From positions 5,321,719 through 5,385,718 of the forward strand of contig NC_044288.2 of the NCBI RefSeq assembly GCF_004027225.2: a DNA stretch of 64,000 nucleotides, read 5' to 3'. Below are positions 24,201 through 37,300 of this stretch, one piece after another. A program made the translations under genes and the position numbers. This DNA is from Strigops habroptila (lineage: Eukaryota > Chordata > Aves > Psittaciformes > Psittacidae). Numbering within the stretch: position 1 is the first letter of the stretch; each line of letters opens with the position of its first letter. The notes beneath the pieces are model-generated. The model made no database searches. It was not told the origin of the DNA and saw nothing but the letters and a program-made list of their open reading frames with translations.

Positions 24201-27200
24201 CTTTGTTTGCTTTATTCACCAACACTGGAGTGAAACCCCCAGCTCTAACCAAAAACGTCCAGAAAGAGAGAGCCTTTGGGATAATTCATCCCATGCGATG
24301 GGGGATAAAGGGCAAGGAATAAAATATTAACAGCTCACGATCATGGGTTTGGAACTGTTTAATTTCTATATCTCATTTGTGGAGATTTAGGAGCTAAAGC
24401 AGACAAATTTCACCAAACACAGGTTGGTTGCATTATGTTCTTACCCTCTCCGTGTAATATAAATCTGTATTTTTCATCAGCTACAGTCAAGTTCAATGTG
24501 TGCACACATACTCCTCAAACGATAATTTACCAGCTTTCTACCCCCATGGAGATGGAGGCAGTGTATATACTTTTTAGTTCATGTTTATGTTAAAACGATT
24601 TCTCGCTCAGGAGAAATCTTTGCTTTGATTAAAGGAAACAGAGTAGGATAGTGAAACAGGTTATCCCTAATACTGTTATTTGGATTACGTTGCCTGAGAT
24701 CACTAAAAGGCAGATTTTATCTATATTTACAGGTTGTTTTAAGTCAATAGTCTTCTCAGAGAGAGATGTTAGGCATAATCATTTAAAAAACTCTATTAAA
24801 ATTACAGAAATACCAGCTGTATTTAACCAGTTGCCATAAATAAATCACGCCAATGGCATTTATATACATAATATTTTATACCCAGCCGAATGCCAAAGCC
24901 TCGTTTAGATGGAGCTGCTTGCCAGAAATTCCATGATTTTTGAAGGGCGGCAGGATCTTAGTGGGGAAAAAAGAGGCAATCAGGCAGATAATATGTTGTT
25001 ATTTACTACACAAGCTCAAATGCCTGGTTAGAACCTGGCATTTAAGCCAAAAGGCCATGTCAAACCCCACGCCACGCAAGGCTAATGCTCAGCTTTCCAT
25101 GAAAGAAATCACTTTTCATGACTATTAAAATCAAATCACAAAAGTAAAGCCTTTACACATAAATGCTTTAGCTTCTATTGCTAGTAAACACTTCATTCCT
25201 GCCAGAGAGGTCGGATTTCTCCTCCCTCCAGCTTCCCCCTATTGCTTTCCATCACCATTTTGGGAAGGCCAGATCCAAGGCAATGATATCTGGGATCACG
25301 TTGTTTTGTTCTGTTAAGGAGCCGTCAAACCTGGAGCTTTTTGCCAAGGAGCCCTCCCTCAGCTCTTGAGAGCTATATCCTTGAAAACACATTCCTGAGG
25401 AGCTGAGTTGGGAAGACTACCATGGTGATAAACCATCTACTGTATCTTCTGGCCGTGCTTGGGATGATTTTGAAGGCTGGCTATGAACCCCACTTCTGTC
25501 CTTGTGTTCTGCAGGGAATCACTGCAACAGGGAGAGTAAGATGGCTGCTGTTGCCTTTATCCTGTTAAATAAAACCAAGTAGCTCGATTCCACGCCGAAA
25601 AAGTGCTCTGAGTACAAGTCCAATCTTGTTCCGAAGTCTTGGAAATCTACTTTTCCTTCATTTAATTGACAAAATCTGTAGATCATACAAGGAAGACAGC
25701 CCCTGCCAAAAATCAAACATCACTAGTTTTTAATAATACAATGGGAATAACCCTTTAGAACATATGTAATTATGGCAATGAGTCATTCCGATGGCATTGC
25801 ATAACCACATTCACTGGGATTTTGACAAGGAAGAGGCCACATAAAACTCAAAGTGATTTCATTTCAGGCTAGTCATGCCAATGGAGCCAAGGCTGTGTGG
25901 CAGATCTGGCAGGCTGGGCTTCCGTCACCTACCTCCCTGTTTTGTGTGGTACACAGCAGGGACAACAGCAGGGACAACATCCCACCGCGGGCAACTCAAA
26001 AAGAAGCAGAAAAAAGAAGTTAAGAATTGACATGGGAGGATGCATCAACAGCAAAGGATAAGCTTGTGAGTCATACGGCACCAAAAAATGAGTAAAGTAG
26101 AATATCTGACTGGTATGTGAACGGATACACAAGTAAACAACCACAGCTACAGAGATACCGCGAGTTAAATACTGACTCTTAGCCCCAGTAATGCAATTTT
26201 GGTCAGGAAAACCAAGGGAAGAGAGGGGAGCGCAGCTGAAAGGATGCATTTATTCCAATTTGAATGCAATTCCCAGATGTTATCAGGAGAATCTGTCCTT
26301 GTGACAGCAAATCCAGGCTCGCAGCCCACTCCGAGCGGGACGAAAGGGCTCACCACGAGCAGGGCTGAGGAGAGCGGTGCTGAGACCTCCCTGCTGAAGC
26401 TTCCAATGTGGGAATTCAGCAACTAACTCTGAGGCATTACCAATAAAAGTCCTCCACGACACAACCTCATGTCCAAAGCTAGCTATTTCTATTCTTTCAC
26501 AGAAAGAGACAGCAGTTCTCTGGATGCGCTCCAAGACTATCTTGCTAACAATAAAAAGGGTGTTTTCTTAAGGAAAAGGAAGAAAGAGTGGGGGAGAACA
26601 GAGCAAGTATTACTCAACTATTTAGTCTAAAAAACTGAAAATCAAAAGCATCTTCTGACAGATTGCTATCAACTCTAATAGAAAACACACTTGTCCTGGG
26701 AAAACTCTGCTACATGAGCCTCAAGTCTGATAGCTTCAACAATTATCTACAGTTTGGAATTAATTTCTCAGGCCCACATCAATGTGTGCTTTTTAAATGC
26801 CCAAGGCAGAGATAATTCTAGTATGAGAGCAAAAGAACCCAACAGAAATCACAGGCTTAACCAAAACAGGCTCAACATTTGAGACCTCCATCTTACAAAA
26901 CATCTCGCAAGTCTCATTAAGAGGCCGTTGCATTATGTGTTACCTACAAGCAAACCGCTGAAAACCATTAAAAAGAACAAAATCTCAGAAGCTCTGTTAT
27001 TGTTCTGGATTTAGAGGAGCATTAGCAGGACTCGAAGGAAATTGAACTAGCCGTGAAGACTCTGCTGCTAATAAGGGTTTAGGAACAATGGGCCAGACCT
27101 TTGTTATGGGGGCCGATTCCCCAGCGTGCCGAGCAGTTTGGCCCCAGCCCAATCTCTGGTCTAAATTAACCCTGTTTCAGTGGAGCTTTGTTAATTCCCC

Positions 27201-27480
27201 CTAGGTGAGGATCTTTCCAAGTACTATTAAAACCTGGCAGTAACAGGGATAGAGGCTCAGCCTTCAGCCACCACAGCGCCTGCGCAATTCTTCACATGCA
27301 CATGAAAACACCAATGTTATTCCTCATGTTAAGCAGCCAGAAATCCAGCAATACCGCTGTGTGCTCATGAACGCTGCCCTGTGCATGAGTGTGCTCCCAC
27401 CAGCACCTTGCACCCCCAAACCACGCTGTGACCGCCCCCATTCACCGCGCACGGGAAGTAGCATCAACGCTGAGCTCCCA
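24200..27480. other. AT-rich intergenic stretch between RSPO1 and GNL2
   Basis: No coding exon, RNA gene or mobile element is recognised. It is clearly more AT-rich than the flanks and rich in short A/T tracts. It ends at the GNL2 CpG island. Confidence 0.6.
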
Positions 27481-27559
27481 ACTGATTCCTATTATGCTGC
27501 CGTGAACAAACATCATCCCACGAACAATGGGGGCTCCTCTGCCAGCACCCTCGCTATTA

Positions 27560-28340
27560 CAGCCTCCTCCGCCTCCGAACCGGCCTGCGGCCCTCCCCCT
27601 GCCCTGGCGAGGGCAGAGCCTCCCGCCGGAGCCTCCCGCCGGGGCCTCCTCCCCTTGCGGCCTCGCCCTGCCGCGCTCCGGGACAGGCTCCCCGGGCGGA
27701 GATGGGGCGGGCCGTGGCGCTGGGGAGGCCCCGGGAAAGCCGATGGAGACCGGGCTGGGGGGACGGACACCGGGCGGGGACCAGGCCGCGTTGCCATGGT
27801 GACCGGGGAGGGAGCACACTCGGTGGCGGCTGCGCGGGCGCGCAGCGGAAGCGCGTCATGCCGCTGAGCCCCGCACGGCGGAAGGGTCGTTCTTGCCGCT
27901 TCCTGCCCGGTGCGGTGTGGTGCGGAGCGGAGCGGTCTCTCGGTGCTGCCGGTGCGCGGTGAGCGCGGCCCCGCTCGCACCATGGTGAAGCCACGCTACA
28001 AGGGGCGCAGCACCATCAACCCCTCCCGCGCCAGCACCAACCCCGGTACGTGTGTGTGTGAGGGACGGAGGGGTGCCGCTTGTACCGGGCCTGGCCTGAC
28101 GCTGTTTTGTCTCCGCAGATCGCGTGGGGGGCGCGGGAGGAAACAACATGCGGGACCGGGCCACCATCCGGCGCCTCAACATGTACCGGCAGAAGGAGCG
28201 GAGGTGAGCGCGGCTCGGCCCTGGGCTGTCACCGGGGGCACGGCAGGGAGCAGGCGCCGGTGGATGCGGTGGCAGTACGGCCGCGCCTGTGCGGGCACCG
28301 GGGCCCCGCTGCGCAATGAGCGTGTTTCTCAGCGCAGACC
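27560..28340. promoter_or_regulatory. GNL2: CpG island promoter of GNL2
   Basis: CpG-dense sequence spans the GNL2 first exon. It holds an ETS-type GGCGGAAG near 27,878 and an X-box-like GTTGCCATGGTGAC at 27,790-27,803. No TATA box is seen, which is usual for a housekeeping ribosome-assembly gene. Confidence 0.7.
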
Positions 28341-31300
28341 CGCAGCGTGGGTGCTGGTGCGCTCAGGCTGTGGTGGAGCCACGCTGAGGGCGGCTGTTCT
28401 TGTGCTGGGTATAAAGAGCCAGGCGTGGGATCAGCCCTGAGGATGGGATCCTGGCTGCTGTGCTCCTCCTGTCAGAGCAAGGGAGCCTCTGAAAGTACTG
28501 TGAGGGTGCTGAGGCGCTGGCACAGGGTGCCCAGAGAAGCTGTGGCTGCCCCATCCCTGGCAGTGTTCAAGGCCAGGTTGGACACAGGGGCTTGGAGCAA
28601 CCTGCTCTAGTGGAAGGTGTCCCTGCCCGTGGCAGGGGGTTGGAACTGGATGAGCTTTAAGGTCCCTTCCAACCTAAACCAGGCTGGGATTTCTCAGTGT
28701 GGAGCTGCTCTGTCGTGTTTTCTGTCACACCATGGGCTGAGAAGCCTTGTCCTGGGCTATGCTGTGTGTTGGGGAATACAGCTGGAAAACACATGATGCA
28801 GAACATCTGATGTGATCTCACCAGAGGGTCATAAACCCCAAAATGTCCAGAATTCCTTCATTTCCCACAACAGCATAACTCAAAAGGTCACTTCAAAATG
28901 TTCAAAAAGCCTGACTTCCAAATGGCTCCTTTGCTGTGAGATGTCCCTTCACTGGGCTTGGTTGTCACTGGAGCAGCTCCCACCTTGTAAACACGTGTCT
29001 CAGCCGTGCTGTAGATGCTGTGGGGCTTTCTGGGAGTCCTGGTTCAGATTAGCAGTTTTGTTTTCTTTTGCCAGATTTCACTTTGTTTTGAGAGCAGGTT
29101 GGGAAATATGTCTTTAAAAAAGAGTAAAATGGCTAAATTTAAGCCAGATCTCAGCTTGGAAATTATCTTCTGATGAATGTTCTGCACCAGCTCATGGGTA
29201 GAGCTGATTAAAAAGTTCCAGTGAGCCCACGAGGGAAGGAATTGCACTTTGGTGCCTTTTGCACCCCTGTAAACCATTCCTGGTCTGACAGGAGCAGCCA
29301 TCAAGAAGAACTTGGTCAAGCTCGAGTGAGACTTGAGCTGTCATCACTTCTTCTGGCCTGGTGGTTAAGTTAATGAGCCTTTACTGGCAGCACCTTCCCT
29401 GCTGAGGATCTCAGGGGCACCACTTCTACATGAAGGTCTTTCTGGATTTTGGGGATGTACTTGTGGTCTGGTGAACCACAGTGCTAGGGGGGTGTGTGCT
29501 GCTCTTGCTTATTTACACGTGTTCTCATTTTTCACACAGAAACAAACATGGCAAAGTGATCAGGCCTCTACAGTATCAGTCAACAGTGGCACCAGGCACC
29601 GTTGCGAGAGTGGAACCGAATATTAAATGGTTTGGTGAGTTTCTTCCAACTTCAGACTCTGCAAGCTTAAAAACTTGCTCTCTATGTGTTTGGAGGGTGT
29701 CTCAGAACTGTGGTCTCAGTGCTGTGTGGGGCAGGAACTGAAAACAAAGGTGAAGGACCCCCACAATGGATGTGGGCACACATAGACCTGTACTTCCAGT
29801 GTTTGGTTTCCACACACTGAAAGGGTGGTTATTCTTTGCTCATGTTGTACCTTCTGTATATTAAGTGTCCCAGGGATACTCTTTAACATTTTCTTGAAAT
29901 GAAAGAAAGGGATTGGCTTATTTATGCTGGTTTGGGGTTTATCTCAGGTAAATCCTCTGTTTTTTGTCACTGCTATTTCTGATTCCAGACAGAGTATTAA
30001 TACTGTATTAGCATCCTCGGGTCTCTGAAGCGGTTAAGATGAGCAATGGTCAGGTGCAATGTGTGTTTTTACATGCAGGAAATACGCGTGTGATCAAGCA
30101 GTCATCCTTACAGAAGTTTCAAGAAGAAATGGAAAATGTCATGAAAGATCCTTACAAAGTGGTCATGAAGCAAAAAAAGCTGCCGATGTCCCTTTTCTAT
30201 GATCGCATTAAACCACACGTGGGTATCGTTCGTCTGTACAGATATATTTAGTATAATGGCTTTATACTGAACACGGAGAGGTTGAGATGAGCTCTTTGGC
30301 AGAAGCTCTTCCCTGTGAGGGTGCTGAGGCGCTGGCACAGGGTGCCCAGAGAAGCTGTGGCTGCCCCATCCCTGGCAGTGTTCAAGGCCAGGTTGGACAC
30401 AGGGGCTTGGAGCAACCTGCTCTAGTGGAAGGTGTCCCTGCCCGTGGCAGGGGTTGGAACTGGATGAGCTTTAAGGTCCCTTCCAACCCAAAACATTCTG
30501 TGATTTATCTCTGGGCGATTGGGCCGTCTCTTTTCCATCTGATGAAATGTCTTCTGGAAGCATTGAAAGGGGCAGTTGGAGCAGATGACTTGGGGAGGGA
30601 TGTTTTTGAGAGCCTAATGCTGTAGACATTGAATGTGAAGCCAAAGAAATTGTCTATTACTTCCTCCTTGTTTGTGAGAAGATCTATTATTTATTAGAAA
30701 TTCTCATTAGAAAACTTATCCTCAGACACCCCAGGTCTCAATGTACCAGCTTAGAATACCTACAGCAGCTTGGCACCCTCTGCTCTAATGCTTCTAATCA
30801 CTCGTGTGACAGAGGGACCTTTTATGAGGATCCTTCGTAGCACAGACACTCTCGTGTGACGAATTTGGACTCCAGTGTGTGCTTTTTTATCTCGTGCATG
30901 CAGCCTTCATTTCTAGTACATCAGGTTTTAGTTATTACCAGGTTTCTTTCGTGATGTCTGAACTATTATTCTGGACCTTGTGATCTGTTTTTTCAGATGG
31001 AAACTTTCCAGGTTTATGTCATAAAAAATGTTACTTAAATGAAGGCAAAGATTATAAGAAACTAAAATGTGCATTACCAAAACAAATTACTTCTTTCAGC
31101 AGTGAATTGTATGCTGTTCCAAGAAAAGTTGGCATTCATTACAAGGCTTTAAAATCTACAATTTTGATGGTAATTATCCCTGACAAAAATCTGTGAATTT
31201 GGCCAGATTTGTGCACTTGTTAGAAAAATAAGAAATGATCAAAGATAGCAGCTGAATTTTCATCATTGTAGCTTTAATTACATTTGACATCATTTATGGG

Positions 31301-34300
31301 GAAAGAACTGAAGCATAGCTCTTTGGCAAGTGCAGTGTGTTTTGGTGATTATTAAATATCCATTCTGATGTTTTTCAAAGATTAAGCTGGAGAACTCAAA
31401 CATTGTTAGGAAAGTGCCTGTAACTCTGGTCGCAGGTTGCAGGGTTGAGCTGAACTAAGGTCTTGTTCACTGCATGTCATGAGAGATGGAAAACGCAGCA
31501 TTTGTGGGTTTGTTTATCAACCTCTTTTTCCTTAGACTTCCAGAGTTCACATTCTTGACACAGAAACGTTTGAAACAACATTTGGCCCCAAGGCACAGAG
31601 GAAAAGACCAAATCTTTCTGCTAGTGATGTGCAGTCTCTGGTGGAGAATGCTGAAGCCTCATCAGGAGCTTATGATCAGGGCAAGGACCGAGACCTGGTG
31701 ACAGAAGACACTGGTGTAAGGTAAATAGAGAGGAGAAATGATTTGTTGTTTCCATGTCTGGAAAGCCAGCTTCATTTTTAAAGAAGTATCTAGTACAGCC
31801 ATGGACACCGTTACTATATGAGGAGAGGGAAAATGAAATGAGCTGAATTTGGCATTTTTTAATCCTGTTTTGCCCTATTTATTTAACCAAATTCTTGTTT
31901 CCATGAGACTTGTGGCTTGGTTCATAATTCATTTCTGTTGCATGTCAGACTATCTCCATCCTCACATTTTGGGTTAGATAAGGGACTGAGCAGTGGGCAG
32001 GTAGGAATCTTTGAAAGAGGACATGTTTTAAGATCTTTCTGCAAGGGGGAGGATAGGGAGAGGGGGCTAAATCCCAGCTCTCTGTTACTTGGGCCTCATC
32101 TCCTCTTTTGTCTGTAAATGGCTGTAGAGAAGACAACACTGTAACCCTGTTCTTGTGGCTGCTGATGTCTCTGGTAATTTACTTCCAGGGATGAAGCACA
32201 AGAGGACATATATAAGAAAGGACAGTCCAAAAGAATCTGGGGTGAGCTCTACAAAGTAAGCAATGTTTATAATTTGCAGCAGAGTCATGGCTGTCAGCCT
32301 TTACAAAGTCGGGTGCTTCAGCACAGCATTGGATATCCTATACAGCAACCATCAGAAAAGCTCTGAAAGCCACTTTTTGCTCCAATAGGGAAGCTTTGAT
32401 ACAATTGGAATTTGCTGACAAGTTTCTTACAAACGTTAAGACAGTGACTTTCTTCATGCAGAGATGTCCTGAGTTTGTCATTCGCTTGCCTGCTTCCCTG
32501 GCAGCCTACTTGAACTGACTTGAAACCATACGCCGTTTTTCTGGCAGCAGCAGAGTACATACACACAAACAGAAAAAGCCAGCTGTAGAGGAGAGCAGAG
32601 ATTCGTTTCAAACCTCTGACTGAGCTCTTGTCCCACTGGAATAAGCATCCTTAAAATAGATGATCCAGAGATGGACTGGCAGGGCGAAGGTATTAACTCC
32701 TTTGAGATTCCTGGGACTTCACCACAAATAAACCAGCCACATGGCCTGAAGTTTTTCCAGACTGAAAACATCTGGCACATTGATAGGGTCATCTTTGGAG
32801 GGCTCTGACCCTCAATTCCCTGTGAGCCACCTCGACTGCTAAAGAAATGGAGACTGAGAATGAATTAGGGTTTAAAGAACAGTTTGATTGTGTGCTCTCA
32901 GTGGCTGTTAGGTGTGGAATTGCTTGACTTTTTGCTCTGAATTCCTGGATGTGGCTTAAAACCTTTTCATTTAGATCTAAAAGCACTGGGAATGATAGAG
33001 CCAAACAGATTTCAGTAAAACCCTGCCAAAAATGCAGGAAAATGCTGTGAAACAAATTCACTTGGCTTGAAGCAAGTCATAAAATGACAGCTCCCTGCTG
33101 TAGATGCTTAGTGGACTAACAGCAGGTTCCTCCTTGGTTGTGTGTTTCATATTGATCCAGAAAACATGCTTTATATCCTGATCCTTTATGAAATGGCAGG
33201 ATTGAATTGCCGCAGAATGGATGCTGAACATTGGTTTTTGTCTACTGAAGCAACTGATTTTCCTGTGTGGGTGCAGTGTTTTCTTTCCCAAGTGCTACAA
33301 GCATCTTCCTGGTGTGTAAGAACAGGTAAAAGCTGTTGAGGTATCCAGTCTGGATTTGGTAGGGAGTTGGGAGAAAAGTGAATGCAGTATCAATAGGTAT
33401 TAGTCTGAGCTTCACTAGTCTGTGGGGAAGTAACAGTTGATGGTGAAGGATAAAAGGTTTTTAGGTGTAGTTTAGCAAATAACTAGTTTTCATTTTGGAG
33501 GTACAGATGTCTGGCTTTCTGTAAAATCCTTTGTGTGGTTTTTTCCCCAGGTCATAGATTCGTCAGATGTTGTTGTTCAAGTTCTTGATGCCAGGGATCC
33601 CATGGGTACCCGCTCTCCTCATGTGGAATCTTTTCTTAAAAAGGAGAAACATTGGAAACATCTCATTTTTGTCCTGAACAAATGTGATCTTGTTCCTACC
33701 TGGGCTACTGTAAGTGCAGCCCTACTTGTTGTTCCATGGACCTTCTTTGTTCCTTTTGTAGCCTCTGCTTTAATTCTGTTGCCAGTCCTCGTGTTGGTCT
33801 CAAAGTGCGCAATGTAACTGGGTCAGTGGGAACTCTCTGCTATAAAAGTAACAATTACGATGTAAATCTGTCCAAGTTTGGCTGAGTTGAGCAACACTCA
33901 CCAGCCACAAATTCTCTACTTCCTCTGTCTGGATTTAACAGTTCAGCTGATGTCTCCAGAGTATGCTAAATGTTAGTGCACGTAAGATCCATATCCACCA
34001 CAGCTGGTTTGCTTTATGTCTTTAAACTAATTAGTTTTAGCAGTGAAGGCGTTTTTGGGAAACGCTTTGTCTTTTATCAAAACAATACTCAGTGTTTTTA
34101 GCTATTGGCTTGGTGACATGCTTCAAAGGTTCTTACACTGTAGTTTTCATAGACAGTTCCATTTGTGACCCAAGTGAAGACGCTGTGTACTTCTGCTCCT
34201 ACGTAGATCGTTTCAGCACCTCCACAGCACAGGATTCCTAACCAAGTAATATTTTCCTCTTCAGAAGCGCTGGGTGGCTGTCCTTTCCCAGGAGTATCCA

Positions 34301-37300
34301 ACACTGGCTTTTCATGCCAGCCTCACAAACCCTTTTGGCAAAGGTGCTTTCATACAGCTTTTGAGGCAGTTTGGAAAGGTACGGAATCATTTGGGGGATT
34401 TCTGTTGTTGTTTGGGGGTTAGCATGGAGTCTTGTGTGGAGTTTGGGGTTCAGTACACTTCTCTATGGCCATTCTGTCAACAGCTCCATCAGTAAAGCTC
34501 CCCTCTCTGGAGAGAAAATGGAAAATATTCCTTCAAATACATTCAAAGTGTTTGTCAAACTGAGGAGATACAGAAAGAGTGGGTTTCACCACCAATCTGG
34601 CCTAGGTTTCTTGTAGACAGTGTCCCGTAGACCCTCCAAGGTCTCAGCTGAACATGTAGAAGAAAGGAACATATTTCCCTCCCATTCATGTCCCACATGT
34701 ACGTGTATTCTGTTGAGGTATTCTCCTTTTAAGTGTCTTCATTTTTCCAAGAAAGACACCTTCTGTTGTCTTTAGGTTACTGTCTCTTCAAGCCATATCT
34801 ATGTCCTGTCCCCAGCTATTGTTGTATTTGCCTGGCTTCTCAACCTAAATGGTTTCTAAATTAGGTGTTCACAAGTAATTTTAGAGCAGCCAGGAGCACA
34901 AGGGGATTACATCTTACTTTTGAGATAGCAGATACTTTCTGCAATGCTTGGAGTTCTTTGGTGGCAAGTTGGTCATACCCTTCCATATTTCCCCTGATAG
35001 AAATGAGAGCTGATTTCATTTTTTGATCTGGTGCTTAGGAATCCCCTTTGCCTTCCAATATAGTGAGAGTAGTAGGACTGTAGTAACTCTGTCTTTCTCT
35101 ATGAGATGTTAAAAACATGCTCTTTCTTAACAGTTACACTCTGACAAGAAGCAGATCAGTGTGGGGTTCATTGGTTACCCGAACGTTGGCAAAAGCTCAG
35201 TGATCAATACGTTACGATCTAAGAAGGTCTGCAATGTGGCCCCTATTGCTGGTGAAACTAAGGTAGGAAGAGATCCCCACATTAAAGATACAAATTCATT
35301 GTGTAAGTGTATTGTCAAAGGCAGAATTCATGTAAAATTAGCTCAATGACATTTTCAAGTCTAGCACTTGAACTGTCCGGGCTACATAACCATGAGTCTG
35401 GGGAGTGACTGGTCGACAGTCCTTGCTCTGAAGCACTGCTGCTGGAAGCATTCCCAAGTTCCTGCTCTGCCTGCACTGTAGTGCTGTGATCCGAATGCTC
35501 AGCTGCCCTGGCTCAGTGTCTGTGCTCTCCTGCATCAGATGAGTTGGGTATATTTGTGCTGTCAGGCTCTGTTAGTGCTGGGTTTCTAACTCTCTTCTTC
35601 AAGAATGTGACAGTAAACAAGAGGACAAAGTTACAGGAATCTTCTTTGCTAGCTTGTTCCTTTTACTCCTAAATATCAGTTAGGATCCTAAAGCTAAGGA
35701 TCATGGAAGAGGAAAACCATGGAATATCAGAGTTTGTCATGATTGTAGTTTCCTCACCTTCATCCTGTGAGTTAATAGTTGGATGCAAACACCACAGGAA
35801 TGGCTTTGAAACAGGAGGAGCAAGGTGTAATACACCTTGACTAGCTTACAAAGTTATATTCTATTTCTGTGTGTTAATACCAAGTTCCTGAGATGAGTCC
35901 TGTGTATCAAAACCATGCATTTAAAAAGCAGAGTGTGGAAGGAGATAACGTGGGGAACTACCGATCTCTTTCAGGTGTGGCAATACATTACCTTGATGCG
36001 GCGGATTTTCCTCATCGACTGCCCAGGTGTGGTTTATCCATCTGGAGACACAGAAACAGACATTGTGCTGAAGGGAGTGGTATGTGTCTGTGCAAAACGC
36101 TGGCAAATCTTTGCTGGTGTCACTATGATGGGTTCAAAATGAATGCACCCTTTCCAGAGGGTTGATATTCCACCATTCGTTTTCAGGTTCAAGTTGAAAA
36201 GATTAAGAGCCCTGAGGATCATATTAGTGCCGTGCTGGAAAGAGCCAAACCAGAGTACATCAGAAAGACATACAAAATCGATTCCTGGAATGATACAGAA
36301 GACTTCCTTGAGAAACTTGCTTCTAGGACTGGAAAACTACTAAAGGTGTGACAACTTTGTGCATTCGCAGGCTGGCAGAGCATGTGGCCTGTTCCTGACC
36401 AAGGGAAATGTGAATGTTTCTGTTACTTACAGGTAATAGAAAGGCAGTATGCCCTGCAGACATGGACATCACTTGTTACTGGTTTTTTTTCCAGGGTGGT
36501 GAGCCTGACCTGCAGACTGTGAGCAAGATGGTTCTTAATGACTGGCAGAGGGGCAGAATTCCATTCTTTGTGAAGCCACCGAATGCAGAAACAGGTCCCC
36601 AGGTTAGAATGTGATGCTCGTGCCTCTTCTCACATATTTGTTTTGCCTTGTGGAGTGCCGTGTAACTTGGGCAGTGCATGTTTTGGGCTCTGCCCAGTCT
36701 GGTGATTCAGGTGACACTCACTTGAGTTTGAGGACCAGGCAGCAATGCTCTTTGCAGAGATGTCTGATCATTTTACACCACCTCACTACCAAGAATGTCA
36801 GCATATCACATCGTTAGCCTGTCATCTTTGTGAATAATATATCCATTACTTTCTTTCCAGCCTCCTGCATTGGCAGCAGCTGTGACATCAAGCCAAGATA
36901 ATAATGAGGATAAAATCTCTGAGTCCCTGGAATCAAGTGTGGAGGCAGCAGAAGAGAAGAATAATACAGACACTGAAATCAAGCAGCTCATGTCACACGT
37001 TCGGCAGAACTTTGGGAGGATTAATGTGGCACCTCAGTTCTCAGAAGAAGACCTGATTCCTGTAGATGTGCCAGGCTTTGATGAAACAGACGATGACTCT
37101 TCTGGAGAGGAGGAGCAGGAAGAGGAGAAAGAGGAAAATGAGCAACATCAAGACTTAGTAGAGGAGGAATCGCAGGTGGCTGTGCCGGGTGCCAGGGAGA
37201 GCTCTAAAGCAGTTCTTAAGGCTTTGGATGAGAAGATTGCAAAATACAAAAAATTTCTGGATAAAGCCAAAGCCAAGAGGTTCTCAGCAATAAGGTATCT

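Noticed and set aside
27361-27867. 168-codon open frame before GNL2
   Set aside because: Runs through the GC-rich CpG island with Pro/Arg/Ala bias; overlapping frames on the other strand are just as long.
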